Shown piece after piece: positions 10,445 to 19,968 of a stretch of 64,000 bases of DNA (position 1 is its first letter; each line of letters starts with the position of its first letter). This stretch comes from Acinetobacter baretiae (GTDB lineage: Bacteria > Pseudomonadota > Gammaproteobacteria > Pseudomonadales > Moraxellaceae), in NCBI RefSeq assembly GCF_015627105.1, contig NZ_VTDM01000001.1, forward strand, positions 62,001 through 126,000, given 5' to 3'. Position numbers and translations under genes: made by a program. The notes below the pieces were generated by a model, which was given only the letters and a program-made list of their open reading frames with translations, did not search any database and was not told the DNA's origin.

Positions 10445-11050
10445 ATGATTGACCACTCACACCACCACGTAGAACACCATGTTAATGTGCACAGTCACAC
10501 CATTGCTCATCAAAAGCAATCTGTAAAAAAGATAACTCCACAGAAAAAACATCCATCAAATCAAGAAAAGCTCATCGCAAAAAAAAACCACGCATCTCAT
10601 CATAAAAATAAAACACTGCATACATTACAAAAAACAACCACCACTAAACATCATTATCATGCGACTGCACAAACAGCTCCCAAACATAAAAAATCAATTA
10701 ATGTGAGTAAATTTGCACATACATTAACGCGTAATGCATATCATCGCAGTACCGAAAAATGTGCTAAACATGTACGTTTAGCTTTAGAATCTGCAGGTGC
10801 ACAAGTCAAATCACACCCTGTTGCTGCTGCCGATTGGGGGCAAACTTTAGAGAAAATTGGGTATAAACGTATTTCTCCTGCTTTTGACAAACCCCAAGAA
10901 GGAGACATTTATATTATTGTACGCACAAAAACACATGGTTACGGACATATTGCAGGATATACAGGTAAAAACTGGGTATCTGACTTTAGACAAAACAGCT
11001 ATGCCGTTTATGGTGGTAGCGCTACATATAAGTACTACAGATTAAGTTAA
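10445..11050 (+). CDS. His/Lys-rich protein with C-terminal CHAP/NlpC-like cysteine amidase domain
   Basis: A 201-residue protein in two parts. Residues 1-82 are low-complexity and basic, with 18 histidines plus many Lys and Thr, and no signal peptide or membrane segment. Residues from about 95 to the end resemble CHAP-type peptidoglycan amidohydrolases: a candidate nucleophile C106 (STEKCAKHVR), H168 in GYGHIAGY, and D180 in WVSDF. The segment between (PVAAADWG...GYKRI...PQEGDIYII) matches the fold's usual PxxAxDWGxxL and GDI pattern. I infer a cell-wall hydrolase, possibly a contact-delivered effector since it lacks a secretion signal. No immunity partner is evident. GAGA lies 9 bp before the chosen ATG; a GTG seven codons upstream is the alternative. 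Confidence 0.7.
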   Translation: MIDHSHHHVEHHVNVHSHTIAHQKQSVKKITPQKKHPSNQEKLIAKKNHASHHKNKTLHTLQKTTTTKHHYHATAQTAPKHKKSINVSKFAHTLTRNAYHRSTEKCAKHVRLALESAGAQVKSHPVAAADWGQTLEKIGYKRISPAFDKPQEGDIYIIVRTKTHGYGHIAGYTGKNWVSDFRQNSYAVYGGSATYKYYRLS

Positions 11051-11088
11051 CCCGCTTGAATACTGATGCCTTTCTAAGCTTAAATACA

Positions 11089-11135
11089 AATACAGAATAA
11101 TCTACGATAAACATAAGATTATTCTGTATTTTTAG
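11089..11135 (+). terminator. Terminator after the CHAP-like gene
   Basis: Fifteen-bp inverted repeat AATACAGAATAATCT / AGATTATTCTGTATT (11089-11103, 11116-11130) followed by TTTTTA. Confidence 0.8.
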
Positions 11136-11251
11136 CATGTTTAAAAATTCAAATTTATCTCAGTGATTTTTTAATTATATCAATAATTTCATACTATCAA
11201 TCACGTACATATGTTACCTTATAACATATCTTTAATTATTTTTATTTTCTC

Positions 11252-12403
11252 ATGTCAGCCCAACTTTCACAGCGCCTTCTTGCCATTGATGCACTTCGAG
11301 GTCTTATCATTTTAATTATGATGCTAGATCATGTCAGAGACACTTTTTACGTTCATCATCAAGTTGCAGACCCCATGGTCATTTCACAAACAGAACCTAC
11401 CTTATATTTTGGGCGTGTTTTAGCCCATTTATGTGCTCCAATGTTTGTTTTTTTAACTGGACTCTCTGCCTATTTATACCAAGCGAAAAACAATAATCTC
11501 TCTATGACACGTGCTTTTTTATTTAAACGAGGATTGTTTTTAATCCTGCTTGAAATTACTGTCATTAATTTTGCATGGACTGGTCAACTAATCCCACAGG
11601 TGATGTACCTACAAGTCATTTGGGCAATTGGTATCAGTATGCTTGCATTGGCTGGATTAATTGCCCTTCCGCAAAAAATACGTTGGGTTTTAGCACTACT
11701 CATTATTTTTGGGCATAATTTGCTTGATCCAATATCATTTAAAGATGTGCCAAGTATTCAACCCTTATGGAATATTTTGCATGAACGAGGTTGGATTGTT
11801 CTCAATGATCAATTTAAACTTCGCACCTCGTATCCTGTTTTACCTTGGATTGGGGTGATTTTGCTTGGTTATTGTTTTGGCGAAGCATGGTTTGGACGTC
11901 ATGTGCTTGCAAAACAACGCCAAAACACGCTCATGAAAGCAGGTATATTGTTTATTGCCATATTTTTTGTATTACGATGTATCAATATCTATGGCGACCA
12001 TCCATGGGTCAGCATGCCAACCACACTTGAAACCATGATGAGCTTTTTTAATCTTACAAAGTATCCGCCATCATTACTCTTTATACTGTTTAATGTCGGG
12101 GTTGGGCTACTCTTATTGGTCTTTTTGGAAAAAAAGCAAATGCATTCATGGATCAAGCCATTGGTCGTCTATGGCTCTGTGCCTATGTTTTTTTATATCT
12201 TGCATTTATTTGTATTGAAACTCTTATACAGTATTGCTGTCATGCAATATGGTTTAAACCATGGTCAATATTTTGGCTTAGACAGCGTACTGAGTTTATG
12301 GATAACCGCCATCATTTTATCTATTGTACTTTACCCATTGGTTGCACTTTTCGCACGCTTTAAACACAACAACAAACAGATTCGTATTTTAAAATATTTT
12401 TAA
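11252..12403 (+). CDS. DUF1624 / heparan-alpha-glucosaminide N-acetyltransferase-like membrane protein
   Basis: Polytopic inner-membrane protein of 383 residues with about 9-11 predicted hydrophobic segments. The N-terminal signature LAIDALRGLIILIMMLDHVR (residues 10-29) is that of the DUF1624/HGSNAT-like acyltransferases, which move acyl groups across membranes. The conserved AHLCAPMFVFLTGLSAY block follows. The acceptor is unknown. It stands alone, with no clear Shine-Dalgarno before the ATG. A 10-bp hairpin without U-tract (ATGGGCAGAT / ATCTGCCCAT, 12410-12439) lies just downstream. Confidence 0.85.
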   Translation: MSAQLSQRLLAIDALRGLIILIMMLDHVRDTFYVHHQVADPMVISQTEPTLYFGRVLAHLCAPMFVFLTGLSAYLYQAKNNNLSMTRAFLFKRGLFLILLEITVINFAWTGQLIPQVMYLQVIWAIGISMLALAGLIALPQKIRWVLALLIIFGHNLLDPISFKDVPSIQPLWNILHERGWIVLNDQFKLRTSYPVLPWIGVILLGYCFGEAWFGRHVLAKQRQNTLMKAGILFIAIFFVLRCINIYGDHPWVSMPTTLETMMSFFNLTKYPPSLLFILFNVGVGLLLLVFLEKKQMHSWIKPLVVYGSVPMFFYILHLFVLKLLYSIAVMQYGLNHGQYFGLDSVLSLWITAIILSIVLYPLVALFARFKHNNKQIRILKYF

Positions 12404-12632
12404 AATCAAATGGGCAGATTCTCAAATGTATCTGCCCATCACTCTTAAATCATATAAAGTATTGGCCAAAATATCACAATATCTAAAGTGACCATTCTAA
12501 AGTTGTATTAAAACTGTGCGAATGGTTTATTGACAGTGGAATACAAATCACACATTTTATAATATGTGCAGATCAGAACTCGTGAGAGATCTAAAGACCT
12601 CACCCACAAATACATAAAAGAGTCATTTTTCC

Positions 12633-13349
12633 ATGAGTAGCCGTTTTTATATCGACACCGCACTAGCATGTAATACACATGTTGAACTTACAGAAACTGT
12701 CTTTCATCATTGGATTAAAGTCTTACGTGCGAAAATTAATGATCAAGCGATTTTATTTAATGGTCTAGGTGGAGAATATGAGGCCACTGTTATTGAAATA
12801 AATAAGAAAAATGCAATTGTTGAAATTACAGCATACAATCCAGATAACCGTACACCATCTTTTAAAGCAACTTTAGGCCAAGTGATGTCTAAAGGTGACC
12901 GTATGGATTATGCCATTCAAAAGGCTGTCGAACTAGGTGTTCATGACATTCAACTTCTCACTAGTGAACGTTGTGAAATGCGATTAAAATATGAAAGAGA
13001 TCAAAAAAAAATCGAACACTGGCAAAATATTGCCATTGCAGCATGTGAACAATGTGGCTTAAATATTGTACCGACCGTTCATGCTCCACTCACACTCAAT
13101 GACTGGCTCATGTCTGACTTGCCTGAAACCAAGCTTGTACTTGCACCCAATAATCGTACTGAAAACCCGCTCCACAATGCCAAACACACACTTGCCTTAC
13201 TCATCGGCCCTGAAGGTGGTTTATCAGATACAGAACTTGAACACACCCAAGAGTATGGTTTTGTACCATGGTGTATCGGTGAGCGTGTACTGCGCACAGA
13301 AACTGCACCAATTACAGCACTGTCTATTTTAAATTTTGTATTTAAATAA
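12633..13349 (+). CDS. rsmE: 16S rRNA (uracil-1498-N3)-methyltransferase RsmE
   Basis: SPOUT-class methyltransferase of 238 residues that methylates U1498 of 16S rRNA. An N-terminal PUA-like RNA-binding domain (about 1-70) is followed by the knotted SAM-binding domain. Knot motifs are visible: LLIGPEGGLSDTE (near 190) and ERVLRTETAPITAL (near 218-231). AAAGAG lies before the ATG. It is followed within 62 bp by the GGDEF/EAL gene in the same direction, with no terminator between, so the two may share a transcript. Confidence 0.96.
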   Translation: MSSRFYIDTALACNTHVELTETVFHHWIKVLRAKINDQAILFNGLGGEYEATVIEINKKNAIVEITAYNPDNRTPSFKATLGQVMSKGDRMDYAIQKAVELGVHDIQLLTSERCEMRLKYERDQKKIEHWQNIAIAACEQCGLNIVPTVHAPLTLNDWLMSDLPETKLVLAPNNRTENPLHNAKHTLALLIGPEGGLSDTELEHTQEYGFVPWCIGERVLRTETAPITALSILNFVFK

Positions 13350-13411
13350 TATGACTGCGATGTATTGTTATCTCTTTGTCAAAGCACCAAGTATTTGATT
13401 AAGGTCACTAT

Positions 13412-16228
13412 ATGCTCTTTCCATCAGAAGAATTAGAAGTTCAAACGCTCTCTAGCTATAAAAATTCTGTAGCAACACGACACTTAAAACCTTTTTTGTT
13501 AAGTGTCTTTTTTGTTTGTCTATTTATTTGTATTAATTTCAATATTAGCTTTCCACAATATTCTCAAATAGTTAATCTGTTTTTTATCATTAACAATAGC
13601 CTGATTTTAATACTTTTTTTATTAGTTCAATACCATAGTAAAAAAGAAACGCATTTAGATGATATTAACCATATTTGCAATACCATTTGTTTATGTGTTG
13701 GCATAAGTTTGGGCTGTGCAATTTATTTATTACACATCTACTTACCAATGCACTACCCAACGCTGGCTTTTTCCGATACCTTTTATATCACGATTATTTT
13801 AGTCACAACATCTTTGTTTTCTGCACTATGTTATTTGAGCTTTAAACTCAATTATTTCTTTTTAGTGGCTCTACCCATTACATTTCCAACACTACTTTTG
13901 CAACCAATTACACAAGAAAATGTTGCAGGATTTTTACCACTTTCATTTAATTTCATTTTTTTGTCTGTGTACCTAAGCGCCATTGTACTCAATCGAAATT
14001 ATAAAAAGCATGTTAATCAAATGCTAATCAATACATACATGCTAAAACAGCAACAACGCCAAACACTCGAAGAAAAAAATAAGTATGAAGAACAAACCCA
14101 AAAAATGAAGACTTTAGCGAGTCAAAAAGAACGTCTCAGGAAAGAATATACCAATATCAGCGAAGATTTAGATGAAAAAAATCAACTGACGCATAAGCAA
14201 AAAATATTACTTCAGCTCGCTCAAAATGAATCCTACAACCATACTTGGCAATGGGATATTGAAAAAAGTACATTTTATGTCAACGATACTTTTTTCACTT
14301 TTTTACGTAACGATGCAATGATCGCTGAATATACCGAAGGCTTTATTCATCCAGACGATACAGCGCATTTTTTATCACAACTTAAAAAACATTTGAATCA
14401 TACTCATGAAATTTTTGAGTGTGAGTGTCGAGTGTTCCATCAAAATGCATGGACGTGGTTTTCTACTATTGGTCAAGTGGTAGAATATGATTCCCAAAAA
14501 AATGAGCCTGTACTCATGATGGGTTTATTTAAAAACATTGAACAAGAAAAAGACAACCAAAACCAAATTAACTTATCAACCAATATTATTAAAAACCTCA
14601 ATATTGGTATTATTACGTTAGATCAAGATTTAAGATTTATTAATGCAAATCCATTTTTCTGTCATCTATCTGGCTCAAAGGAAAAAGACCTTCTTGGCAA
14701 ACAATTATTTGATTTGACAGATAAATATACACCTCAACAGCGTAGTTTACATTTTTCTGTTACAGATCAACTCAAAAATACGGGGAAATACATTGGTGAA
14801 TTTGAAGAGAAGTTTATTTCAAGTGAACCTCTCAATCTTGGTTGGCATATTCAATCTGTCATAGACCAACAGCGTGGTACTTCACATTATATTGGTATTG
14901 TTTCTGATTTAACCGCTCAAAAAAAACAAGAAGAGCGACTTTCTTTTTTAAAAAATTATGACGATGTTACTCAACTTCCCAACCGTTTTTACTACAACTT
15001 TAAATTGTACGAGCTCATGCTCACAAAACGTAAAACATTGTCACAACTTGCCGTCATTTATTTATCAATCGATCGATTTAATGCCTTACATGAGTTTTTG
15101 GGAAATACTGCAATCAACCAACTTTTGAAAAGCACAGCAGATCGTTTAAATATCAATCACCGTGATGCATTTATTGTGGCTTGTATTAATAGAGGCGACT
15201 TTGCACTCATTTACGAGTCGGGTCAACTCAATAAAAGTATTGAAGAAGTATGTGGTCGAGTCATTCATGATTTTAATGAGCCTTTTAAAATTAATCAGCA
15301 AGATTTAATTTTAACGGTATCTATAGGAGTATCTATTTATCCTGAACATGCACTCAATGCTGAGCAAATGAACAATCATGCTCACCAAGCACTGCTTCAA
15401 GCACAGCGTTTAGGTGGAAATACCATACAATATTATTCACAACAAAAAATCAACTATACACAAGATGTAAACTTAGAAAATGAATTGAGATATGCCATCA
15501 AAAATCAAGGCTTAGAAGTTTTCTATCAACCTAAAATTAAAACCGCCAATGAAAAAATCTTTGGATTTGAGGCACTCATTCGATGGAATCATCCCCAAAA
15601 AGGATTAATTCCGCCATCACAGTTTCTTTCTTATGCAAAACAAACCAGTATGATTTCAGAAATTGGGCATTACGTTTTAGAGGAAGCCGCAAAACAAGCA
15701 AAAGCATGGCAAATGCTCGGTTATCAAGATATTAGTATCTCTATTAATATCGATCCTCAACAATTATACCGAGGTCAATTATTAGAATTACTCGATGAAA
15801 TTTTAGCAAAATATCAAATTAAAGGCCAAAGTTTAGAATTTGAACTCACTGAATCTGCACTGATAGAGAAAACTGATCGAATTAAGACCTTACTTCACTC
15901 TTTGAAAAAACGAGGTCTGACGCTTTCATTAGATGACTTTGGTACAGGTTATTCATCACTGGCTTATTTGACTGACTTTCCTTTTGATGCGATTAAAATC
16001 GATCAACATTTTGTTCAAAACATTACAGATAAAACACAAATTGCTGTACTCAACGCCATTATTGCCATGGGTAAAGCGATTGGTTTAACCATTATTGCTG
16101 AAGGTGTAGAAACGAAAGAACAACTTGAATTCTTACAGCAAAAAAAATGCGATGTGATCCAAGGTTATATTTATGCAAAACCACTTTGTGCAACAGATGC
16201 AACAGATTATTTAAAAAAACATCATTAA
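13412..16228 (+). CDS. Membrane GGDEF/EAL protein with PAS domains, probable c-di-GMP phosphodiesterase
   Basis: A 938-residue signalling protein. Residues 25-200 hold about five to six membrane segments. A coiled coil (210-265) leads to two PAS-like regions (about 270-380 and 390-510), a GGDEF domain (about 520-680) and an EAL domain (about 690-935). The GGDEF site is degenerate: RGDFA replaces GGDEF in ACINRGDFALIY, so cyclase activity is unlikely. The EAL catalytic set looks complete: FEALIRW, the Asn of SISINID, FELTES, LDDFGTGYSS, the Lys of AIKID, IIAEGVE and the Gln of CDVIQGY. I infer a c-di-GMP phosphodiesterase whose GGDEF and PAS parts are sensory. AAGG precedes the ATG. Confidence 0.92.
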   Translation: MLFPSEELEVQTLSSYKNSVATRHLKPFLLSVFFVCLFICINFNISFPQYSQIVNLFFIINNSLILILFLLVQYHSKKETHLDDINHICNTICLCVGISLGCAIYLLHIYLPMHYPTLAFSDTFYITIILVTTSLFSALCYLSFKLNYFFLVALPITFPTLLLQPITQENVAGFLPLSFNFIFLSVYLSAIVLNRNYKKHVNQMLINTYMLKQQQRQTLEEKNKYEEQTQKMKTLASQKERLRKEYTNISEDLDEKNQLTHKQKILLQLAQNESYNHTWQWDIEKSTFYVNDTFFTFLRNDAMIAEYTEGFIHPDDTAHFLSQLKKHLNHTHEIFECECRVFHQNAWTWFSTIGQVVEYDSQKNEPVLMMGLFKNIEQEKDNQNQINLSTNIIKNLNIGIITLDQDLRFINANPFFCHLSGSKEKDLLGKQLFDLTDKYTPQQRSLHFSVTDQLKNTGKYIGEFEEKFISSEPLNLGWHIQSVIDQQRGTSHYIGIVSDLTAQKKQEERLSFLKNYDDVTQLPNRFYYNFKLYELMLTKRKTLSQLAVIYLSIDRFNALHEFLGNTAINQLLKSTADRLNINHRDAFIVACINRGDFALIYESGQLNKSIEEVCGRVIHDFNEPFKINQQDLILTVSIGVSIYPEHALNAEQMNNHAHQALLQAQRLGGNTIQYYSQQKINYTQDVNLENELRYAIKNQGLEVFYQPKIKTANEKIFGFEALIRWNHPQKGLIPPSQFLSYAKQTSMISEIGHYVLEEAAKQAKAWQMLGYQDISISINIDPQQLYRGQLLELLDEILAKYQIKGQSLEFELTESALIEKTDRIKTLLHSLKKRGLTLSLDDFGTGYSSLAYLTDFPFDAIKIDQHFVQNITDKTQIAVLNAIIAMGKAIGLTIIAEGVETKEQLEFLQQKKCDVIQGYIYAKPLCATDATDYLKKHH

Positions 16229-16266
16229 TGATCGAGTGAATCAACCCCCAATCATGCAAATGCATT

Positions 16267-16296
16267 TTGGTAGTTTTGAAGCTGTGCGAGTATACT
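16267..16296 (+). promoter_or_regulatory. Putative maeB promoter
   Basis: TTGGTA (16267-16272), an 18-bp spacer and TATACT (16291-16296), 67 bp before the maeB ATG. Consensus-based prediction only. Confidence 0.4.
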
Positions 16297-16363
16297 AAAG
16301 TAGTGGTATATTCAAAAAATTCGACTAGCACATGCTAGATTAACCGCAGTAAATGAGATAAAA

Positions 16364-18634
16364 ATGGACGATCAAACACTGAAACAGCAAGCGCTAATGT
16401 ACCATGAGTTCCCAAAACCAGGCAAAATTAGCGTAACGCCTAGTAAGCAACTGAGTAATCAACGTGATTTGGCTTTGGCATATTCTCCCGGTGTTGCAGA
16501 GCCTTGTTTAGAAATTGCACGTGACCCTGCAACTGCTGCAAGATACACCGCTCGTGGTAACCTTGTTGCTGTTGTCACCAATGGTACTGCTGTACTTGGG
16601 TTAGGTAACATAGGCCCGTTAGCCTCTAAACCTGTAATGGAAGGTAAAGGCGTTTTATTTAAAAAATTTGCAGGAATTGATGTTTTTGATATTGAAATTG
16701 CTGAAAATGATCCAGATAAAATTGTAGATATTGTTGCAGCACTTGAGCCAACATTTGGCGGAATTAACTTAGAAGATATTAAAGCACCTGAATGCTTCTA
16801 TATTGAACAAAAATTACGTGAACGTATGGGAATACCTGTATTTCATGATGACCAACATGGAACCAGTATTATTGTCGGTGCAGCTTTAATGAATGCACTA
16901 CAACTCAACGGTAAAACACTTGAAAACATCAAAATTGTCGCATCTGGTGCAGGCGCGGCAGCGTTATCGTGTTTGGATTTATTGTGTGCTTTAGGTGCTC
17001 GTAAAGAAAACATTATTGTTGCGGATTCACGAGGTTTAATTACAACATCACGCAGTCAACTTGATGCTTCAAAACAACGTTATATGCAAGATATTGCACA
17101 AACACAGCTCGATGAAGTTATCCAAGATGCAGATATGTTCTTAGGGCTTTCAGCGGCAGGCATTTTAACCCAAGAAATGGTTAAAAAAATGGCGAAGCAG
17201 CCAATTATTTTTGCATTAGCGAATCCTAATCCAGAAATCCTACCAGAAGATGCCCATGCTGTGCGTGATGATGTCATTATGGCCACAGGACGCTCTGATT
17301 ACCCAAATCAGGTAAACAATGCACTATGTTTCCCTTATATTTTCCGTGGTGCATTAGATGTTGGTGCAAGTACAATCAACGAAGAAATGAAAGTGGCTTG
17401 TGTACATGCAATTGCTCGTATGGCGCATGTTGAAGCAGACTCAACAAGTTACGGTGAAAAATCTTCGGCTTTTGGTCGCGACTATTTGATTCCTGGACCA
17501 CTTGATCCACGCTTAATTTTAGAAATTGCACCTGCAGTTGCTAAAGCGGCTATGGATTCTGGTGTTGCAACTCGCCCTATTCAAGACATGAACAGCTACA
17601 ATCAGCAATTGTCTGAGTTTGTGTATAACACTGCATTTATTATGAAACCCGTTTTTGCACAAGCAAAAGCTGCACCAAAACGTATTGCATATGCAGAAGG
17701 TGAAGATGTACGTATTTTACGTGCAGCACAAGTGGTGGTTGATGAAGGCATTGCTCGACCAATTTTAGTGGGTCGTACAACTGTAATTGAAGCCAATATT
17801 AAAAAGCTTGGCTTACGCTTACACAATGGCATTAATATTGAAATTGTCGACCAAGATAACAATCCCGACTATGAAATTATTTGGAAAGACTACCACCAAA
17901 TGATGAAACGTCAGGGCGTGACCGTTGCATTTGCTCAACGTGAGGCACGTCGTCGTTCTACACTCATTGCCACGATGCTCTTAAAATCAGGCAAAGTCGA
18001 TGGCATGCTCTGTGGAACGTATGGTAGTTATGACATGCATTTAGATTTTGTCCGTCATGTTATTGGCATGAAAGAAGGATCTAATCACTTCTTTAGCCTA
18101 AATACACTCATGCTCGAAGGCCGTAACCTATTTATTGCAGACACTTACGTTAATGCAAACCCAACAGCTGAACAACTGGCAGAAATGACCGTATTGGCAG
18201 CAGAAGAAGTACGTCGATTTGGTATCGAGCCACGGATTGCGTTACTGTCACATTCAAGTTTTGGTAGTGATCCACTTGACCCAAGCGCTCAAAAAATGCG
18301 TGAAGTCTATAAATTAGTCACTGAACGAGCACCTGATTTACAAGTTGAAGGTGAAATGCATGGTGATGCTGCAATTGACGAAAATATTCGTAACTTTGCT
18401 TTCCCTGACTCACGCTATAGTGGTTCAGCGAATCTGTTAATTATGCCAAACCTAGATGCAGCAAACATTTCATTTAACTTGCTCAAGTCTACGGCAGGTA
18501 ATAATGTTACGGTGGGTCCAATTCTACTTGGTGCAGCTAAACCAACACATATTTTAACACCAACAGCCACAACTCGCCGTGTCGTCAATATGACTGCACT
18601 GACTGTTGCTGAAGTAATTCATCAAGGGAAATAA
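16364..18634 (+). CDS. maeB: NADP-dependent malic enzyme MaeB with phosphotransacetylase-like domain
   Basis: Large hybrid malic enzyme, 756 residues, converting malate to pyruvate with NADP+ and CO2 release. The N-terminal catalytic half (1 to about 430) shows [14 protein letters not shown], the metal-site region [12 protein letters not shown] and the dinucleotide loop [13 protein letters not shown]. The C-terminal half (about 430-756) is a phosphate acetyl/butyryl-transferase-like domain (for example [11 protein letters not shown]) that in characterised MaeB proteins is regulatory and binds acetyl-CoA. Length and order match E. coli MaeB. GAGAT lies upstream of the ATG, with a strong terminator after the gene. 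Confidence 0.96.
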   Translation: MDDQTLKQQALMYHEFPKPGKISVTPSKQLSNQRDLALAYSPGVAEPCLEIARDPATAARYTARGNLVAVVTNGTAVLGLGNIGPLASKPVMEGKGVLFKKFAGIDVFDIEIAENDPDKIVDIVAALEPTFGGINLEDIKAPECFYIEQKLRERMGIPVFHDDQHGTSIIVGAALMNALQLNGKTLENIKIVASGAGAAALSCLDLLCALGARKENIIVADSRGLITTSRSQLDASKQRYMQDIAQTQLDEVIQDADMFLGLSAAGILTQEMVKKMAKQPIIFALANPNPEILPEDAHAVRDDVIMATGRSDYPNQVNNALCFPYIFRGALDVGASTINEEMKVACVHAIARMAHVEADSTSYGEKSSAFGRDYLIPGPLDPRLILEIAPAVAKAAMDSGVATRPIQDMNSYNQQLSEFVYNTAFIMKPVFAQAKAAPKRIAYAEGEDVRILRAAQVVVDEGIARPILVGRTTVIEANIKKLGLRLHNGINIEIVDQDNNPDYEIIWKDYHQMMKRQGVTVAFAQREARRRSTLIATMLLKSGKVDGMLCGTYGSYDMHLDFVRHVIGMKEGSNHFFSLNTLMLEGRNLFIADTYVNANPTAEQLAEMTVLAAEEVRRFGIEPRIALLSHSSFGSDPLDPSAQKMREVYKLVTERAPDLQVEGEMHGDAAIDENIRNFAFPDSRYSGSANLLIMPNLDAANISFNLLKSTAGNNVTVGPILLGAAKPTHILTPTATTRRVVNMTALTVAEVIHQGK

Positions 18635-18674
18635 GCATTTAATATACAAAATGCTTTAACTTTCTAACTTGTAG

Positions 18675-18721
18675 AAACCTCTATTCTCATGCATCATAAT
18701 GTCAAGAATAGAGGTTTTTTC
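18675..18721 (+). terminator. Terminator of maeB overlapping the cca ribosome-binding site
   Basis: Thirteen-bp perfect stem AAACCTCTATTCT / AGAATAGAGGTTT (18675-18687, 18705-18717) and a six-T tract ending at 18720. The cca ATG begins at 18722, and its AGAGG Shine-Dalgarno (18710-18714) lies inside the 3' arm. The hairpin can thus both end maeB transcripts and hide the cca ribosome site. Confidence 0.85.
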
Positions 18722-19960
18722 ATGCGTGTTTATTTAGTCGGTGGAGCTGTTAGAGATCAGCTACTTGGCCACCCATATCAAGAAAAAGATTACGTTGTGG
18801 TTGGAGCATCGCCACAACACCTAATTGCCTTAGGATATCAACCTGTAGGTAAAGACTTTCCTGTTTTTCTTCATCCAAAAACAAAAGAAGAGTACGCACT
18901 TGCTCGTATGGAACGAAAAAAAGGCCAAGGCTATCATGGTTTTGAGTTTTCAACGTCACCCAATATTTCCTTAGAACAAGATTTAATACGGCGCGATTTA
19001 ACCATCAATGCCATCGCTCAAGATCAAAATACAGGGCAAATTTTTGACCCCTATGGTGGACAATCCGATTTAGAATATAAAATATTGAGACATGTCTCTG
19101 ATGCTTTTGCAGAAGATCCTTTAAGAGTACTACGAGTCGCACGATTTGCTGCACGATACGCTCAGTATGGATTTACCATTGCACCTGAAACATTACAACT
19201 CATGCAGATGCTCAGTGAATCAGGAGAGCTCACCCATTTAACCCCAGAACGAGTATGGAAAGAAACATCTCGTGCCCTTATGGAACGCCATGCCGATGTT
19301 TATTTCCACGTCTTGCGTGAATGTGGCGCACTCAAAGTGTTGTTCCCTGAAATAGATGCTCTCTTTGGCATACCACAACGTCCTGAATTTCATCCAGAAA
19401 TTGATTGTGGTATTCATACACTCATGTCTCTACAGCAAGCATGTAAAAATAATTACAGTTTAGATGTCCGCTTTTCAGTACTCGTACATGACCTTGGTAA
19501 AGCATTAACTCCAAAAGATGTTTTACCTCGACACACCATGCATGAATCTCGTGGTGTTGTGCCTGTAACTGCACTATCTGATCGTTTAAAAGTGCCCACA
19601 AGTACCAAAAAACTTGCGATTTCTGTCTGTAAAGAACATCTCAAGTGTCATCAAGCACTACAACTGAAACCGGGCACACTTTGGCGTTTATTACAGCGTT
19701 TAGATGTTTTAAGACGGCCAGAAAAAGTTGTAGAGTTTATCCAAGCCTGTGAAAGCGATGCAAAAGGGCGTTTAGGGTTAGAAGATCGCCCCTACCCTCA
19801 AGCAAAATACATGAAAGCGGCCATTCATTGTGTAAGAGCCATTAAGGCGCAAGATTTACCTACAGACATCAAAGGCCCAGATATTGGTGAAATGCTGATT
19901 GCAAAACGCATAGAAGCATTAGCTACACTTAAAGCAGATTTTCTCATCAGCCATGCTTAA
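18722..19960 (+). CDS. cca: CCA-adding tRNA nucleotidyltransferase (multifunctional, HD domain)
   Basis: Class II nucleotidyltransferase (412 residues) that builds or repairs the tRNA 3' CCA end. The N-terminus shows YLVGGAVRDQLLG and the catalytic KDYVVVG motif. Then come RRDLTINAIAQD and the DPLRVLRVARFAARY template motif. The C-terminal HD domain (VLVHDLGKALTP, residues around 255-266) marks the gammaproteobacterial form with 2',3'-phosphodiesterase and phosphatase activities. The start at 18722 (MRVYLVGG) is the family start; an ATG 33 bp upstream lies inside the maeB terminator loop and is unlikely. It converges on epmA. Confidence 0.96.
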   Translation: MRVYLVGGAVRDQLLGHPYQEKDYVVVGASPQHLIALGYQPVGKDFPVFLHPKTKEEYALARMERKKGQGYHGFEFSTSPNISLEQDLIRRDLTINAIAQDQNTGQIFDPYGGQSDLEYKILRHVSDAFAEDPLRVLRVARFAARYAQYGFTIAPETLQLMQMLSESGELTHLTPERVWKETSRALMERHADVYFHVLRECGALKVLFPEIDALFGIPQRPEFHPEIDCGIHTLMSLQQACKNNYSLDVRFSVLVHDLGKALTPKDVLPRHTMHESRGVVPVTALSDRLKVPTSTKKLAISVCKEHLKCHQALQLKPGTLWRLLQRLDVLRRPEKVVEFIQACESDAKGRLGLEDRPYPQAKYMKAAIHCVRAIKAQDLPTDIKGPDIGEMLIAKRIEALATLKADFLISHA

Positions 19961-19968
19961 GGCATGGT

